DNA from: Bacteroidota bacterium
GTDB taxonomy: Bacteria; Bacteroidota; Bacteroidia; Chitinophagales; Chitinophagaceae
DNA length: 8,652 nt
Assembly: GCA_023411775.1 (NCBI GenBank)
Contig: JAEYOL010000334.1
Span: 1 to 8,652 of the forward strand
Direction: 5' to 3'
Positions 1-7,065 of this stretch are shown piece after piece; within the stretch, counting starts at the first letter, position 1, and the number at the start of each line of letters is the position of its first letter. Under the pieces are notes generated by a model that worked only from the letters and a program-made list of their open reading frames with translations, made no database searches and was not told the DNA's origin. Made by a program: the position numbers and the translations under genes.

Positions 1-1184
1 AATTTTTTAAATGCGTTTTCACCAAGCTCGATACATTTTTGTTTATCGCTAAAAAGATAGTCTATCTTCTGTCTCAACGCAGCAACATCTCTCAGTGGAA
101 ATAATACGCCGGTTTCATTGTCGGTTACAATCTCTTTCAGGCTTCCCACATTGGTCGCCAGCACAGCCTTTTTAAAAGCATAACTTTCCAGGACTGTATT
201 GGGGAAATTATCATAGATCTCCGCGGGCATCACGGTGAAAGCACAGGTTTTCAAATAAGCCTGTATCTCCTGGAAATTTTTCTGACCAAGGAATTCAATA
301 TTGTGCTGTTTATTTTCGAGATATTGCTTAAGCACCTTGTCATACCCCGAGCTGGAGCTGCCTACGATCTTCAAGACATGACCGGAACCTTCAAATGCTT
401 TCACGAGGGTAAGCAGTCCTTTTTCTTCTTCCACGCGGCCTACAAAAAGGGCAAAGGGTTCATAGCTGATCTCCGTTTGCGGGTCAATTGTCTTAAAATT
501 GAAAAAGGTTGGTATATGGTGCAATTTCCCGGCCGGGATCCCAAACTGGTTAAGACGGGAGATCGTGAATTTGGAAGGCACCACAAAAGCATTGATACGT
601 TTGGTGATGCCCAGCATTTTTTGAAGTTGCAGTGAAGAGGCTTTTACAGCCGACAAAATATAGGAGTGGTGAACACACTTATACCTGACGGCATTGAATT
701 TCGACCCGGTCAGGCATCGTTCACAAATATCCTTCTTTGTTGCCCGGTAGAAAATGCCGTTTGCGCAGATCTGCCCGAAATCCGATACTCTGTGTATTAC
801 CGGTATCTTGTTTTTTAACACAGCCGAAAAAATACTGGCCGACATTTTATTCTGGTAATGCAGTACATACACCAGGTCAGGCCTGGTTTTCCTGATCAGC
901 GCATCCAGTTTTCTTTTCGCCTCGAAGGAATAGAACATCCGCGAAAAGGACTTGATCATCGACTTTATGTCGAACTTATTGTATTCGCGGAAATAGACTT
1001 CCTTGCCTTCGCCGATAGGGCTCATGAAATCTTCTTCATATTCTGTAGGCTGGTTGTGATTGCTTTTGATGCTGAAAGGAATCACTGTATGGCCATTTCT
1101 TTCGAGCAGTTCTTTTATATTGAATAGATAACGCTCGGGACCACCGGAAATAAAATACCTATAATTGACAATAATTATCTTCAT
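1..1184 (-). CDS. GT4-family glycosyltransferase, C-terminus cut by the window edge
   Basis: This open frame runs from an ATG at 1184-1182 to the left edge with no stop, giving 394 complete codons. It should transfer a sugar from a nucleotide-sugar donor onto a growing glycan at the cytoplasmic face of the membrane. The N-terminus (MKIIIVNYRYFISGGPER) is the beta-strand plus glycine loop of a GT-B fold. The donor-binding half begins near residue 245 with FVGRVEEEKG (247-256). The GT4 acidic motif lies in PAEIYDNFPNTVLES (320-334), with E322 and E333, followed by a strand and GSLKEIV. Four cysteines (140, 154, 157, 170) form a C-x13-C-x2-C-x12-C cluster in the acceptor domain, as in a subset of GT4 enzymes. 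The start lies 49 bases after the asnB-type gene on the same strand, with GGAAAA just upstream, so the two are probably cotranscribed. Little seems missing, perhaps one or two helices. Donor and acceptor cannot be told from sequence. Confidence 0.92.
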   Translation of the reverse strand, partial: MKIIIVNYRYFISGGPERYLFNIKELLERNGHTVIPFSIKSNHNQPTEYEEDFMSPIGEGKEVYFREYNKFDIKSMIKSFSRMFYSFEAKRKLDALIRKTRPDLVYVLHYQNKMSASIFSAVLKNKIPVIHRVSDFGQICANGIFYRATKKDICERCLTGSKFNAVRYKCVHHSYILSAVKASSLQLQKMLGITKRINAFVVPSKFTISRLNQFGIPAGKLHHIPTFFNFKTIDPQTEISYEPFALFVGRVEEEKGLLTLVKAFEGSGHVLKIVGSSSSGYDKVLKQYLENKQHNIEFLGQKNFQEIQAYLKTCAFTVMPAEIYDNFPNTVLESYAFKKAVLATNVGSLKEIVTDNETGVLFPLRDVAALRQKIDYLFSDKQKCIELGENAFKK

Positions 1185-1233
1185 AGTTTTCCGGCATCAA
1201 CTGTCGGATATAGTTTAATGATGATCGAGTCTG

Positions 1234-3123
1234 TTACATCCACTTGTTCCACCACATCTGGAACATCAACAACAGCCAGATCGAAGTTTTTCTGCCCTGC
1301 ACGCCATCCAGGAATTCTTTGCGGATGGACATAGCCCTCGCCGGGTTCAGGAATTCATGCTTAGCAAACTGGCTTTCGTTGATATAATGGAACAAATGAT
1401 CTTTCAGGTCCGTGGTCAGCCACTCATACATGGGGAAGGTGAAACCTGCCTTGGGCCGGTCCAGCATCTCCTTTGGCACATATTTATGTGTGATCTTCTT
1501 CAACAGGTATTTTGAACCCTCGCTGTTATACTTTAGACCGGAGGGCAACTGTGAAACGAATTCAATGATCCGGTGATCGAGCAGGGGCTCGCGACCTTCA
1601 AGCGCAACACTCATGGTAGCGCGGTCTACTTTTGTTAAAACATCGTCCACCATATAAGAACGATAATCACGGGCCAGCAACGTATTCATGTAATCATTCT
1701 CATTATTCACCGTCCCGATATCATCATATAAACCAATACTCTCGTCGTAACCGGGCAACAGGTCGACGAGATCTTTATAGATAAATTGCCTGTCGTATAC
1801 ATCTGCAAGACCGGAAGTTTTATATGTATTGAGGATTTCTGCAACCCTTTCCACTTTGTGGTTCTTTTTCAAACCTGGATAAATCTTCGTGGAGGTGTTC
1901 AAGACACCCCTGGTAAGGCTAAGCAATGCAGCAGGGGAACGCTCGAGGTAATTATGAATTTTAGTCTGGTTATAATATTTCGTATACCCGGCAAATACTT
2001 CGTCACCACCATCGGCAGAGAGACTTACAGTTACCTGTTTTCTTGCAAACTGGCTCACGAGGGTAGTGGGTATTGCCGAACTATCGCCAAAAGGTTCATC
2101 ATATAATTCTGGCAGGCGGGTAAAAATTTCCTGCGCTTCACGGGTGGTGCAATAATATTCGTTATGTTCCGTCCCGAGATGGTTCGCAATCTGTTTGGCA
2201 AAGGGCGCTTCATCCCATTTTTTTACATCAAATCCAATGGTAAAGGTCTTGATCTTTCTTGCGCTGTTCTTTTGAAGTATAGCGGTCACCACTGAACTGT
2301 CATATCCACCACTTAAAAACACACCCACCGGCACATCACTAACCATACGGTACTGGAAAGCGGAAGTAAAAAGCGCTTCCACCTGCTCCAGTGCTTCCTG
2401 TTCAGAAATTTTCAGTTTAGGTTTATTGTAATGATCGATCACATCCCAATACTTGTGATCCGTGACTTCTTTACGCTTCAAATCGATCTTTATATAATGG
2501 CCCGGCTGGATCTTAAAAGTATTTTTAAAGATCGTGTGTGGTGCACGGATATATCCGTACTTGAAAAACAGGGTTACAGCCTGTTCATTGATATCCTTTT
2601 CAAATATGGGATAGCTGTAGATGGATTTTAATTCAGAAGCAAATAGCAGGCAATCGTTTTTATAGAAATAATGCAGGGGCTTCACGCCGGCACGATCACG
2701 AAGGAGATAAACCAGCTGCTTTTCTATATCATAAATGGCATAGGCAAACATGCCGATGAACTTACTCACCGACTCAATCCCAAATTCCTGGTAGGCTTTG
2801 ATGATGACTTCCGTATCAGAATCTGAATGGAATTTATACCCGGCAGCGATCAGCTCCTCTCTTATCTCTTTAAAATTGTAAACCTCACCGTTCAGGATGA
2901 TCACCACCTTCTTATCGTCGCTGTACATGGGCTGGTTCCCATTTGACGAGACATCCATGATGGAAAGCCTCCGGTGACCTAAACCGATATTGGCAAAGGG
3001 TGATTCCAAAAATGCAATAGCTCCACTGTCGGGTCCGCGATGATGCTGTACCTCGTTGGCCGTATGCAAATGTTCCCTGGTAAGTTTCCTACCAAAATCG
3101 CAAAAACCCGTTATTCCACACAT
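1234..3123 (-). CDS. asnB: Glutamine-dependent asparagine synthase-type amidotransferase
   Basis: The 629-residue protein begins MCGITGF, so Cys2 would be the glutaminase nucleophile once Met is removed. Domain 1 (about 2-215) is a class II glutamine amidotransferase with RR at 51-52, LNGEVYNF at 77-84 and SDSDTE at 100-105. Domain 2 (about 240-629) is an ATP pyrophosphatase synthase domain with the PP-loop SGGYDSS at 271-277, SADGGDEVFAGY at 369-380 and DDVLTKVDRATMS at 493-505. The family moves ammonia from glutamine onto an adenylated carboxylate, making asparagine or amidating another acid. The protein is longer than E. coli AsnB (554 residues) and has Tyr where AsnB has Leu in the PP-loop. 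I associate this form with AsnB-like amidotransferases of polysaccharide clusters, and the adjacent glycosyltransferase fits that. The substrate may therefore be a uronic-acid sugar rather than aspartate; this is inference. The start is fixed by the required Cys2. All key residues are intact. Confidence 0.95.
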   Translation of the reverse strand: MCGITGFCDFGRKLTREHLHTANEVQHHRGPDSGAIAFLESPFANIGLGHRRLSIMDVSSNGNQPMYSDDKKVVIILNGEVYNFKEIREELIAAGYKFHSDSDTEVIIKAYQEFGIESVSKFIGMFAYAIYDIEKQLVYLLRDRAGVKPLHYFYKNDCLLFASELKSIYSYPIFEKDINEQAVTLFFKYGYIRAPHTIFKNTFKIQPGHYIKIDLKRKEVTDHKYWDVIDHYNKPKLKISEQEALEQVEALFTSAFQYRMVSDVPVGVFLSGGYDSSVVTAILQKNSARKIKTFTIGFDVKKWDEAPFAKQIANHLGTEHNEYYCTTREAQEIFTRLPELYDEPFGDSSAIPTTLVSQFARKQVTVSLSADGGDEVFAGYTKYYNQTKIHNYLERSPAALLSLTRGVLNTSTKIYPGLKKNHKVERVAEILNTYKTSGLADVYDRQFIYKDLVDLLPGYDESIGLYDDIGTVNNENDYMNTLLARDYRSYMVDDVLTKVDRATMSVALEGREPLLDHRIIEFVSQLPSGLKYNSEGSKYLLKKITHKYVPKEMLDRPKAGFTFPMYEWLTTDLKDHLFHYINESQFAKHEFLNPARAMSIRKEFLDGVQGRKTSIWLLLMFQMWWNKWM

Positions 3124-3216
3124 ATTTTTCTTTGTTTAACTGGATCAGATATTCAGGAAAAGGAGCTGTTAGGTCCCAACAGGATATATAAACGAAATTT
3201 TATCATTTTAGTGCAT

Positions 3217-3245
3217 AAAATACGGCTAAAATAAGCGACAGGCAA
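3217..3245 (-). promoter_or_regulatory. Weak candidate promoter for the asnB-type gene
   Basis: Read on the minus strand, TTGCCT (3245-3240) is followed after 17 bases by TATTTT (3222-3217), 4 of 6 matches to each sigma-70 hexamer. The same site can be read in the Bacteroidota form as TTG-N20-TATTTTAT, which matches TAnnTTTG imperfectly. It lies about 94 bases upstream of the ATG at 3123. Such partial matches are common in AT-rich DNA, so this is only a candidate. Confidence 0.22.
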
Positions 3246-3373
3246 CCCTGTGGCTAAAAGATCCGGATTTTATCCACAAAAACCGGGTTTGGTGTGTTTT
3301 ATGCCGTAGAACCCAAAATAATATGATCACGGCCATGATCGAAGATATTAACGCCTGTGAAAACTTTATAATA

Positions 3374-3422
3374 GAAGCTGTTGATTGAACTGGTAGAACA
3401 CCGTGTCTAAATTGGCAGCTTC
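3374..3422 (-). terminator. Possible stem-loop terminator downstream of topA
   Basis: GAAGCTG (3374-3380) and CAGCTTC (3416-3422) form a perfect 7-base inverted repeat with a 35-base loop, starting 19 bases beyond the topA stop. The loop contains a small internal GGT/ACC hairpin. On the minus strand the stem is followed by TATTATAAAGTTTT, which is AT-rich but lacks a clean U-tract. The long loop makes a classical intrinsic terminator uncertain; it could equally be a 3'-end stabilising stem. Confidence 0.3.
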
Positions 3423-3441
3423 TTTATTTCCGGTAATTAGA

Positions 3442-6054
3442 CTATTTCTTTTTTTTGGCTGCTTTTTTTGTAGCCGATTTCTTCGGGGCCGCTTTTTTTG
3501 CTGCTGCTTTTTTCTTTGCCGCCGGTTTTTTTTCCTTTTTGGCAAATGCCCCGGGTATTTCCGTTTCGATCATCTTTTTTACTTCTTCAAGACTTAAAGC
3601 AGCAGCTTCTTCAGACGAATACTTGGAATCATCTGCTTTGCGACCCAACTTCACCATCTTTTTTCCAAAACGGATAAAAGGTCCCCAGCGTCCATTCTCG
3701 AGAGCAATTTTTTCATCTGGCCATTGCTGGATGTATCGATTTGCTTCTTTTTTTACCTTGGCCTCGATCAACTCATTGATCTCATGTTGCTTTAGCGCGT
3801 CGAAATTGTAGCGCTTCGGAACATTGATGAACATCCCTTCCCATTTGATGTAGGGGCCAAACCTGCCTTTACCTTTTGTTACCGGCTTGCCTTCATACAT
3901 CGCGACCGGTGCATCCGCCTTTTTCTTTTCCTCAATAAGTTCAATGGCCCTTTCAAGATCAACAGTAGCCATATCGGTACCCCGGGGGATGGAGATGAAT
4001 TCTTCGCCCCATTTTACATAAGGACCAAAACGACCCACGTTCACCGAGATGTCCTTCTCTTCGTATTGCCCAAGGGTTCCCTGCAAACGGAACAGGTCCA
4101 TGGCCTCTTCGTAGGTAATGGTCTCGATGCTTTGGCCGGTTGGTATTTTTGCAAACCTTGGCTTTTCCTCATCATCGGCATTCCCGATCTGAACCATCGC
4201 GCCATAGCGACCCATCCTTGCCACCACCGGCTTGCCCGATTCAGGATCCACGCCAAGTTCTCTCTCACCTTTTATTCTTTCAGCGGTCTCAATGGTCTTC
4301 TCAACATCTTTTTTAAAGGGATTATAAAAATCCTTGATCATCTCATTCCATTTCATCTTTCCCTCAGCCACCTCATCAAATTCTTCCTCGATACGAGCAG
4401 TAAATCCGTAGTCCATGATATCATCAAAGTACTGGATCAGGAAATCAGTTACGACCAGGCCCAGGTCAGAAGGGAAGAGCTTTGACTTTTCAGCACCCGT
4501 GTTTTCCTGCTCTGTTTCTTTGACGATACTATCTTTCCTCAGTTTTAATACCTGGTATTCGCGCACTACACCTTCTTTATCTCTTTTCTCCACATATCCT
4601 CTTTTGAGCACGGTTGAAATCGTAGGAGCATAAGTGGATGGGCGGCCAATGCCCAGCTCTTCCAGTTTTTTCACCAGGGAGGCCTCGGTGTACCTCGACG
4701 GAGGCCTGCTAAAACGCTCGGTTGCTTTTAATTCCTTCAGAGGGAGATCCTGCCCAACAACAAGGGGAGGGAGCATACGTTCCTGTCCGGGGACTGCCAT
4801 ATCGGTTTCGTCCTGGTCGTCATCATCTTTGTCTTCCCGGTAAACTTTCAGAAATCCATCGAATTTCAGGACCTCACCAGAGGCAGTTAGCTCTTCATTA
4901 TTTGTTGATATCGATATTTTTGCAACGGTTTTCTCCAATTCTGCATCAGACATCTGGCTGGCCATTGTCCGCTTCCAGATAAGCTCGTACAGTCTTTTCC
5001 AATCGGGCTCTTCCACCGTTGTATTACTCATATAGGTAGGACGGATAGCTTCGTGTGCCTCCTGTGCCGACTCATTCTTGTTCTTGTATTTCCTGAACTG
5101 GTGGTATTTTTCACCATACATACCCTTTACCGTCCTGGTTATATCTCCCAGGGCCGTATCGCTGAGGTTTACACTGTCGGTACGCATATAAGTGATATAC
5201 CCGTTTTCATACAACTTTTGTGCGATGAGCATGGTGCGGCTTACGCCATAGCCCAGTTTTCTCGAAGCTTCCTGTTGAAGGGTAGAAGTAGTAAAGGGTG
5301 GGGCGGGTGATCGTTTGCCTGGCTTGACCTGGATATCCGATACCTTATAACCGGCACCGATGCAGCTTTTGAGAAATGCTTCGGCATCTTCTGATGTAGA
5401 TTGCTTTTTCCCTTCGGCAACGAAAGTGACGGGTTTGTCCGAAACATCTTTGGCAGTGAAAAAACCTTCAATCTTAAATGTACTGACGGGTGTAAAAGCA
5501 TTTATTTCACGTTCTCTTTCCGCAATAAGTCGCACCGCCACACTTTGAACCCTACCCGCGCTGAGGTTATTGCGCATGCTCATCTTTCTCCAAAGCACAG
5601 GGCTCAGCTCAAAACCCACGATCCGGTCAAGGATGCGCCGGGCCTGTTGGGCGTTGACCAGGTTCATATCGATTGTGCGGGGATTTCTCACCGCCTCCTG
5701 GATGGCAGGCTTGGTGATCTCATGAAATACAATACGCTTTGTTTTCTTCGGATCGAGGCCCAATACTTCACATAAATGCCAACTGATAGCTTCCCCCTCA
5801 CGGTCCTCATCCGTTGCCAGCCATACTTCCTTTGATTTATTTGCAAGTGACTTAAGGTCCTTTACCACTTTCTCCTTATCCTCAGAAACTATATAACGGG
5901 GTTCAAAATTTTTTTCCAGGTCGATACCCATACCCGCTTTCTCAAGATCACGAATATGACCAAAACAGCTTTTCACCTGGAAATCACTTCCCAAAATTTT
6001 CTCTATCGTTTTTGCTTTCGCAGGGCTCTCAACTATTAAAAGGTTTTTCGCCAT
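3442..6054 (-). CDS. topA: DNA topoisomerase I (type IA), with C-terminal repeats and basic tail
   Basis: TopA relaxes negatively supercoiled DNA by cutting one strand through a tyrosine. From ATG 6054 the protein has 870 residues, about the length of E. coli TopA (865). The N-terminus MAKNLLIVESPAKAKTI and TDEDREGE (81-88) make the TOPRIM metal-binding site. The catalytic Tyr289 lies in GYITYMRTDS (285-294). The C-terminal part has no Cys4 zinc fingers. It carries four glycine/aromatic repeats instead, with cores near 615 (GRYGAMVQIG), 674 (GRFGPYVKWG), 730 (GRFGPYIKWE) and 788 (GRWGPFIRFG), which match the TopA C-terminal repeat family. A Lys/Ala tail (about 839-870) should bind DNA nonspecifically. 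An in-frame GTG at 6060 would add two residues, but it overlaps the GGAG ribosome site and the conserved N-terminus begins at the ATG. All catalytic motifs are intact. The gene stands alone between intergenic gaps of 318 and 272 bases. Confidence 0.98.
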   Translation of the reverse strand: MAKNLLIVESPAKAKTIEKILGSDFQVKSCFGHIRDLEKAGMGIDLEKNFEPRYIVSEDKEKVVKDLKSLANKSKEVWLATDEDREGEAISWHLCEVLGLDPKKTKRIVFHEITKPAIQEAVRNPRTIDMNLVNAQQARRILDRIVGFELSPVLWRKMSMRNNLSAGRVQSVAVRLIAEREREINAFTPVSTFKIEGFFTAKDVSDKPVTFVAEGKKQSTSEDAEAFLKSCIGAGYKVSDIQVKPGKRSPAPPFTTSTLQQEASRKLGYGVSRTMLIAQKLYENGYITYMRTDSVNLSDTALGDITRTVKGMYGEKYHQFRKYKNKNESAQEAHEAIRPTYMSNTTVEEPDWKRLYELIWKRTMASQMSDAELEKTVAKISISTNNEELTASGEVLKFDGFLKVYREDKDDDDQDETDMAVPGQERMLPPLVVGQDLPLKELKATERFSRPPSRYTEASLVKKLEELGIGRPSTYAPTISTVLKRGYVEKRDKEGVVREYQVLKLRKDSIVKETEQENTGAEKSKLFPSDLGLVVTDFLIQYFDDIMDYGFTARIEEEFDEVAEGKMKWNEMIKDFYNPFKKDVEKTIETAERIKGERELGVDPESGKPVVARMGRYGAMVQIGNADDEEKPRFAKIPTGQSIETITYEEAMDLFRLQGTLGQYEEKDISVNVGRFGPYVKWGEEFISIPRGTDMATVDLERAIELIEEKKKADAPVAMYEGKPVTKGKGRFGPYIKWEGMFINVPKRYNFDALKQHEINELIEAKVKKEANRYIQQWPDEKIALENGRWGPFIRFGKKMVKLGRKADDSKYSSEEAAALSLEEVKKMIETEIPGAFAKKEKKPAAKKKAAAKKAAPKKSATKKAAKKKK

Positions 6055-6059
6055 AAACA

Positions 6060-6063
6060 CTCC
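6060..6063 (-). promoter_or_regulatory. Ribosome binding site that decides the topA start
   Basis: On the minus strand GGAG is followed by TGTTT and then ATG at 6054, a spacing of 5 bases. The alternative in-frame GTG at 6060 shares its first G with this motif, so it could not use it. This supports the ATG. A clear Shine-Dalgarno motif is notable because most other genes in the window have weak or absent ones. Confidence 0.65.
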
Positions 6064-6141
6064 ATATTAATATATAACAACAACGCCAGGTCATGTCCGA
6101 TAAGCAGTTCAAACTACCCCCGGAGCGGTCGCAAGTTAGAG

Positions 6142-6169
6142 CAAGAATAATAATTTTTTCTGGAAACAA
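6142..6169 (-). promoter_or_regulatory. Candidate Bacteroidota-type promoter for topA
   Basis: On the minus strand TTG (6169-6167) is followed after 17 bases by TATTCTTG (6149-6142). This fits the Bacteroidota pattern TTG-N17-23-TAnnTTTG with one mismatch in the -7 element. It sits about 88 bases upstream of the topA ATG, implying an untranslated leader of roughly 80 bases. The match is by eye only. Confidence 0.4.
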
Positions 6170-6190
6170 TTTTTGGCACCCGGTTAAACG

Positions 6191-6202
6191 CCTGTAAACA
6201 GG
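6191..6202. promoter_or_regulatory. Palindrome CCTGT-AA-ACAGG upstream of the candidate topA promoter
   Basis: Two perfect 5-base arms are separated by two bases. The site lies 21 bases upstream of the candidate -33 element, where activators or repressors often bind. No regulator is identified, and a palindrome of this size can occur by chance. Confidence 0.2.
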
Positions 6203-6254
6203 GTTCGACAAACACGCTGTAACTCAGTCTGGATAAGGGTTTTAATCCATCCTG

Positions 6255-6269
6255 CGGTGAAGATCACCG
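6255..6269. terminator. Perfect 6-bp hairpin after the SGNH hydrolase gene
   Basis: CGGTGA (6255-6260), loop AGA and TCACCG (6264-6269) form a compact hairpin 57 bases beyond the SGNH hydrolase stop. For the minus-strand transcript no U-run follows directly, so it could be a weak terminator or a 3'-end stabiliser. On the plus strand seven Ts (6280-6286) follow after a 10-base gap, but no plus-strand gene ends here. It may also separate the SGNH transcript from the topA promoter. Confidence 0.35.
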
Positions 6270-6326
6270 TCGATAAATGTTTTTTTCTGAAACAAGTACT
6301 TTCAACCGTGCTGACCAAAACTCACA

Positions 6327-6947
6327 TCACAACATTTGACGAATGATCGCTGCCACCTGCTTCGCCCAAAGTTCATACTCTTTTCCGGAAGGATGCAGAC
6401 CATCTTCAGCCATCATATCGGCTTGTAAAGCCGATACTCTGGTGCCTGGTGTGATATTAATATAATGAGCATTTTTTTCCTTAGCCATACCTTCATTTAC
6501 TTCATTGAACCGGTCAATTTCCTGAGCGATATCTGCACGGTTACGACCTTCGGCAAAAGCAGTGGCACCCCAGTCAGGAATTGACAATACGATCACATGT
6601 GATGGATCATCACCCGCCAGGGAGATGGCTTTTTCCAGCAACCAGCTAAATCCCGGCTTGAAATCATCAACCGATCTTCCCCGGTACTGGTCATTGACAC
6701 CTATTAATAAGGTTACAAAATCATATTGGCCTTTTAGTTCCGTTTTGGATATGGCTTCAGCCAACTCGTCCGTAGTCCAACCTGTCTTAGCGATAATAAC
6801 AGGCGGTTCAAAATAATGGCCTGCCTCAAGCAAAAGTTTCACAACCTGGTTTGGAAAATTGTCTTCAGCCGCAACTTTCTCACCAATGGTATAAGAATCT
6901 CCAAGTGCGAGGTAGGAATGTGTTTTTATACCCCTGATATCATTCAT
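6327..6947 (-). CDS. Cytoplasmic SGNH/GDSL-family hydrolase
   Basis: The 206-residue protein is a complete small SGNH-fold esterase or lipase-like hydrolase. Block I is YLALGDSYTIGE with catalytic Ser18. Block II has the oxyanion glycine in KTGWTTDEL (G56). Block III is LIGVNDQY with G83 and N85, and block V is EDGLHPSG with Asp182 and His185 completing the triad. The family hydrolyses ester or thioester bonds, including acetyl groups on sugars; the substrate here is unknown. There is no signal peptide or membrane segment, so it should act in the cytoplasm, unlike many secreted relatives. The ATG at 6947 is the natural start, 11 residues before the first core strand; no strong Shine-Dalgarno site precedes it. 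It is on the same strand as topA but 272 bases upstream with a candidate promoter between, so it is probably a separate transcript. It diverges from the DUF2520 gene. Confidence 0.93.
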   Translation of the reverse strand: MNDIRGIKTHSYLALGDSYTIGEKVAAEDNFPNQVVKLLLEAGHYFEPPVIIAKTGWTTDELAEAISKTELKGQYDFVTLLIGVNDQYRGRSVDDFKPGFSWLLEKAISLAGDDPSHVIVLSIPDWGATAFAEGRNRADIAQEIDRFNEVNEGMAKEKNAHYINITPGTRVSALQADMMAEDGLHPSGKEYELWAKQVAAIIRQML

Positions 6948-6962
6948 AGCAGCCGTGAAAAT

Positions 6963-6976
6963 AGGATATCTATCCT
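6963..6976. promoter_or_regulatory. Palindrome AGGATA-TC-TATCCT just upstream of the SGNH hydrolase start
   Basis: Two perfect 6-base arms surround a 2-base centre. The site ends 15 bases before the SGNH hydrolase ATG, so on that transcript it lies in the leader close to the ribosome site, or in DNA it could be an operator. The two-base centre is too short for an RNA loop without opening a pair, which favours a protein-binding site if it is functional. Confidence 0.25.
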
Positions 6977-7001
6977 GTATTGTCGTACTTCGCCCCTCAC
7001 T

Positions 7002-7016
7002 GGTCGCCGGGTGACC
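7002..7016. repeat. Short GC-rich hairpin in the divergent intergenic region
   Basis: GGTCGCCGGGTGACC folds on the plus strand as GGTC paired with GACC, extended by one G-T wobble and one C-G pair around a 3-base loop. It is the most GC-rich part of an otherwise AT-rich gap. No T-tract follows on either strand, so it is not a clear terminator. Confidence 0.25.
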
Positions 7017-7034
7017 GAAAGCCTTCCGGGACCT

Positions 7035-7065
7035 TTGGTGATGGGAAAAAGAATCTTGAATTTTG
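7035..7065 (+). promoter_or_regulatory. Weak candidate promoter for the DUF2520 operon
   Basis: TTG (7035-7037), 20 bases, then GAATTTTG (7058-7065) fits the Bacteroidota pattern TTG-N17-23-TAnnTTTG with one mismatch. It would give a leader of about 95 bases. A perfect TTGACA at 7063-7068 overlaps it, but no good -10 hexamer follows at 16-18 bases, so the Bacteroidota reading is preferred. Confidence 0.28.

Larger units (their letters stand above)
3124..3441. other. 318-base intergenic region between topA and the asnB-type gene
   Basis: No convincing gene is seen in either strand. The stretch holds the 3' end of the topA transcript and the upstream region of the asnB-type gene. Visible structure consists of an inverted repeat shortly after the topA stop (3374-3380 with 3416-3422), a 16-base interrupted palindrome (3325-3340) and an AT-rich part (about 3180-3235) with a weak candidate promoter for the asnB-type gene. 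The short reading frame over 3040-3234 starts inside asnB and has no recognisable composition. Confidence 0.6.

Noticed and set aside
303..1127. Plus-strand reading frames at 303-635 and 858-1127
   Set aside because: They lie opposite the glycosyltransferase frame, which is continuous from 1184 to the left edge with clear GT4 motifs. The plus-strand translations match no recognisable family.
3445..3545. Repetitive T-rich tract as a possible tandem repeat or array
   Set aside because: There is no fixed repeat unit or spacer; it is explained by Lys and Ala codons of the TopA tail.
3403..3811. Phe-rich plus-strand frames opposite the end of topA
   Set aside because: Their composition is simply the antisense of the Lys/Ala-rich tail codons; they are not independent membrane proteins.
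6029..6211. Minus-strand 60-codon frame over the topA leader
   Set aside because: It overlaps the topA start region in another frame, is Cys/Leu-rich with no family resemblance, and would cover the candidate promoter.
6191..6225. GGTTCGAC resembling a tRNA T-loop
   Set aside because: The flanking bases do not pair into a 5-bp T-stem and no acceptor, D or anticodon arms can be built around it.
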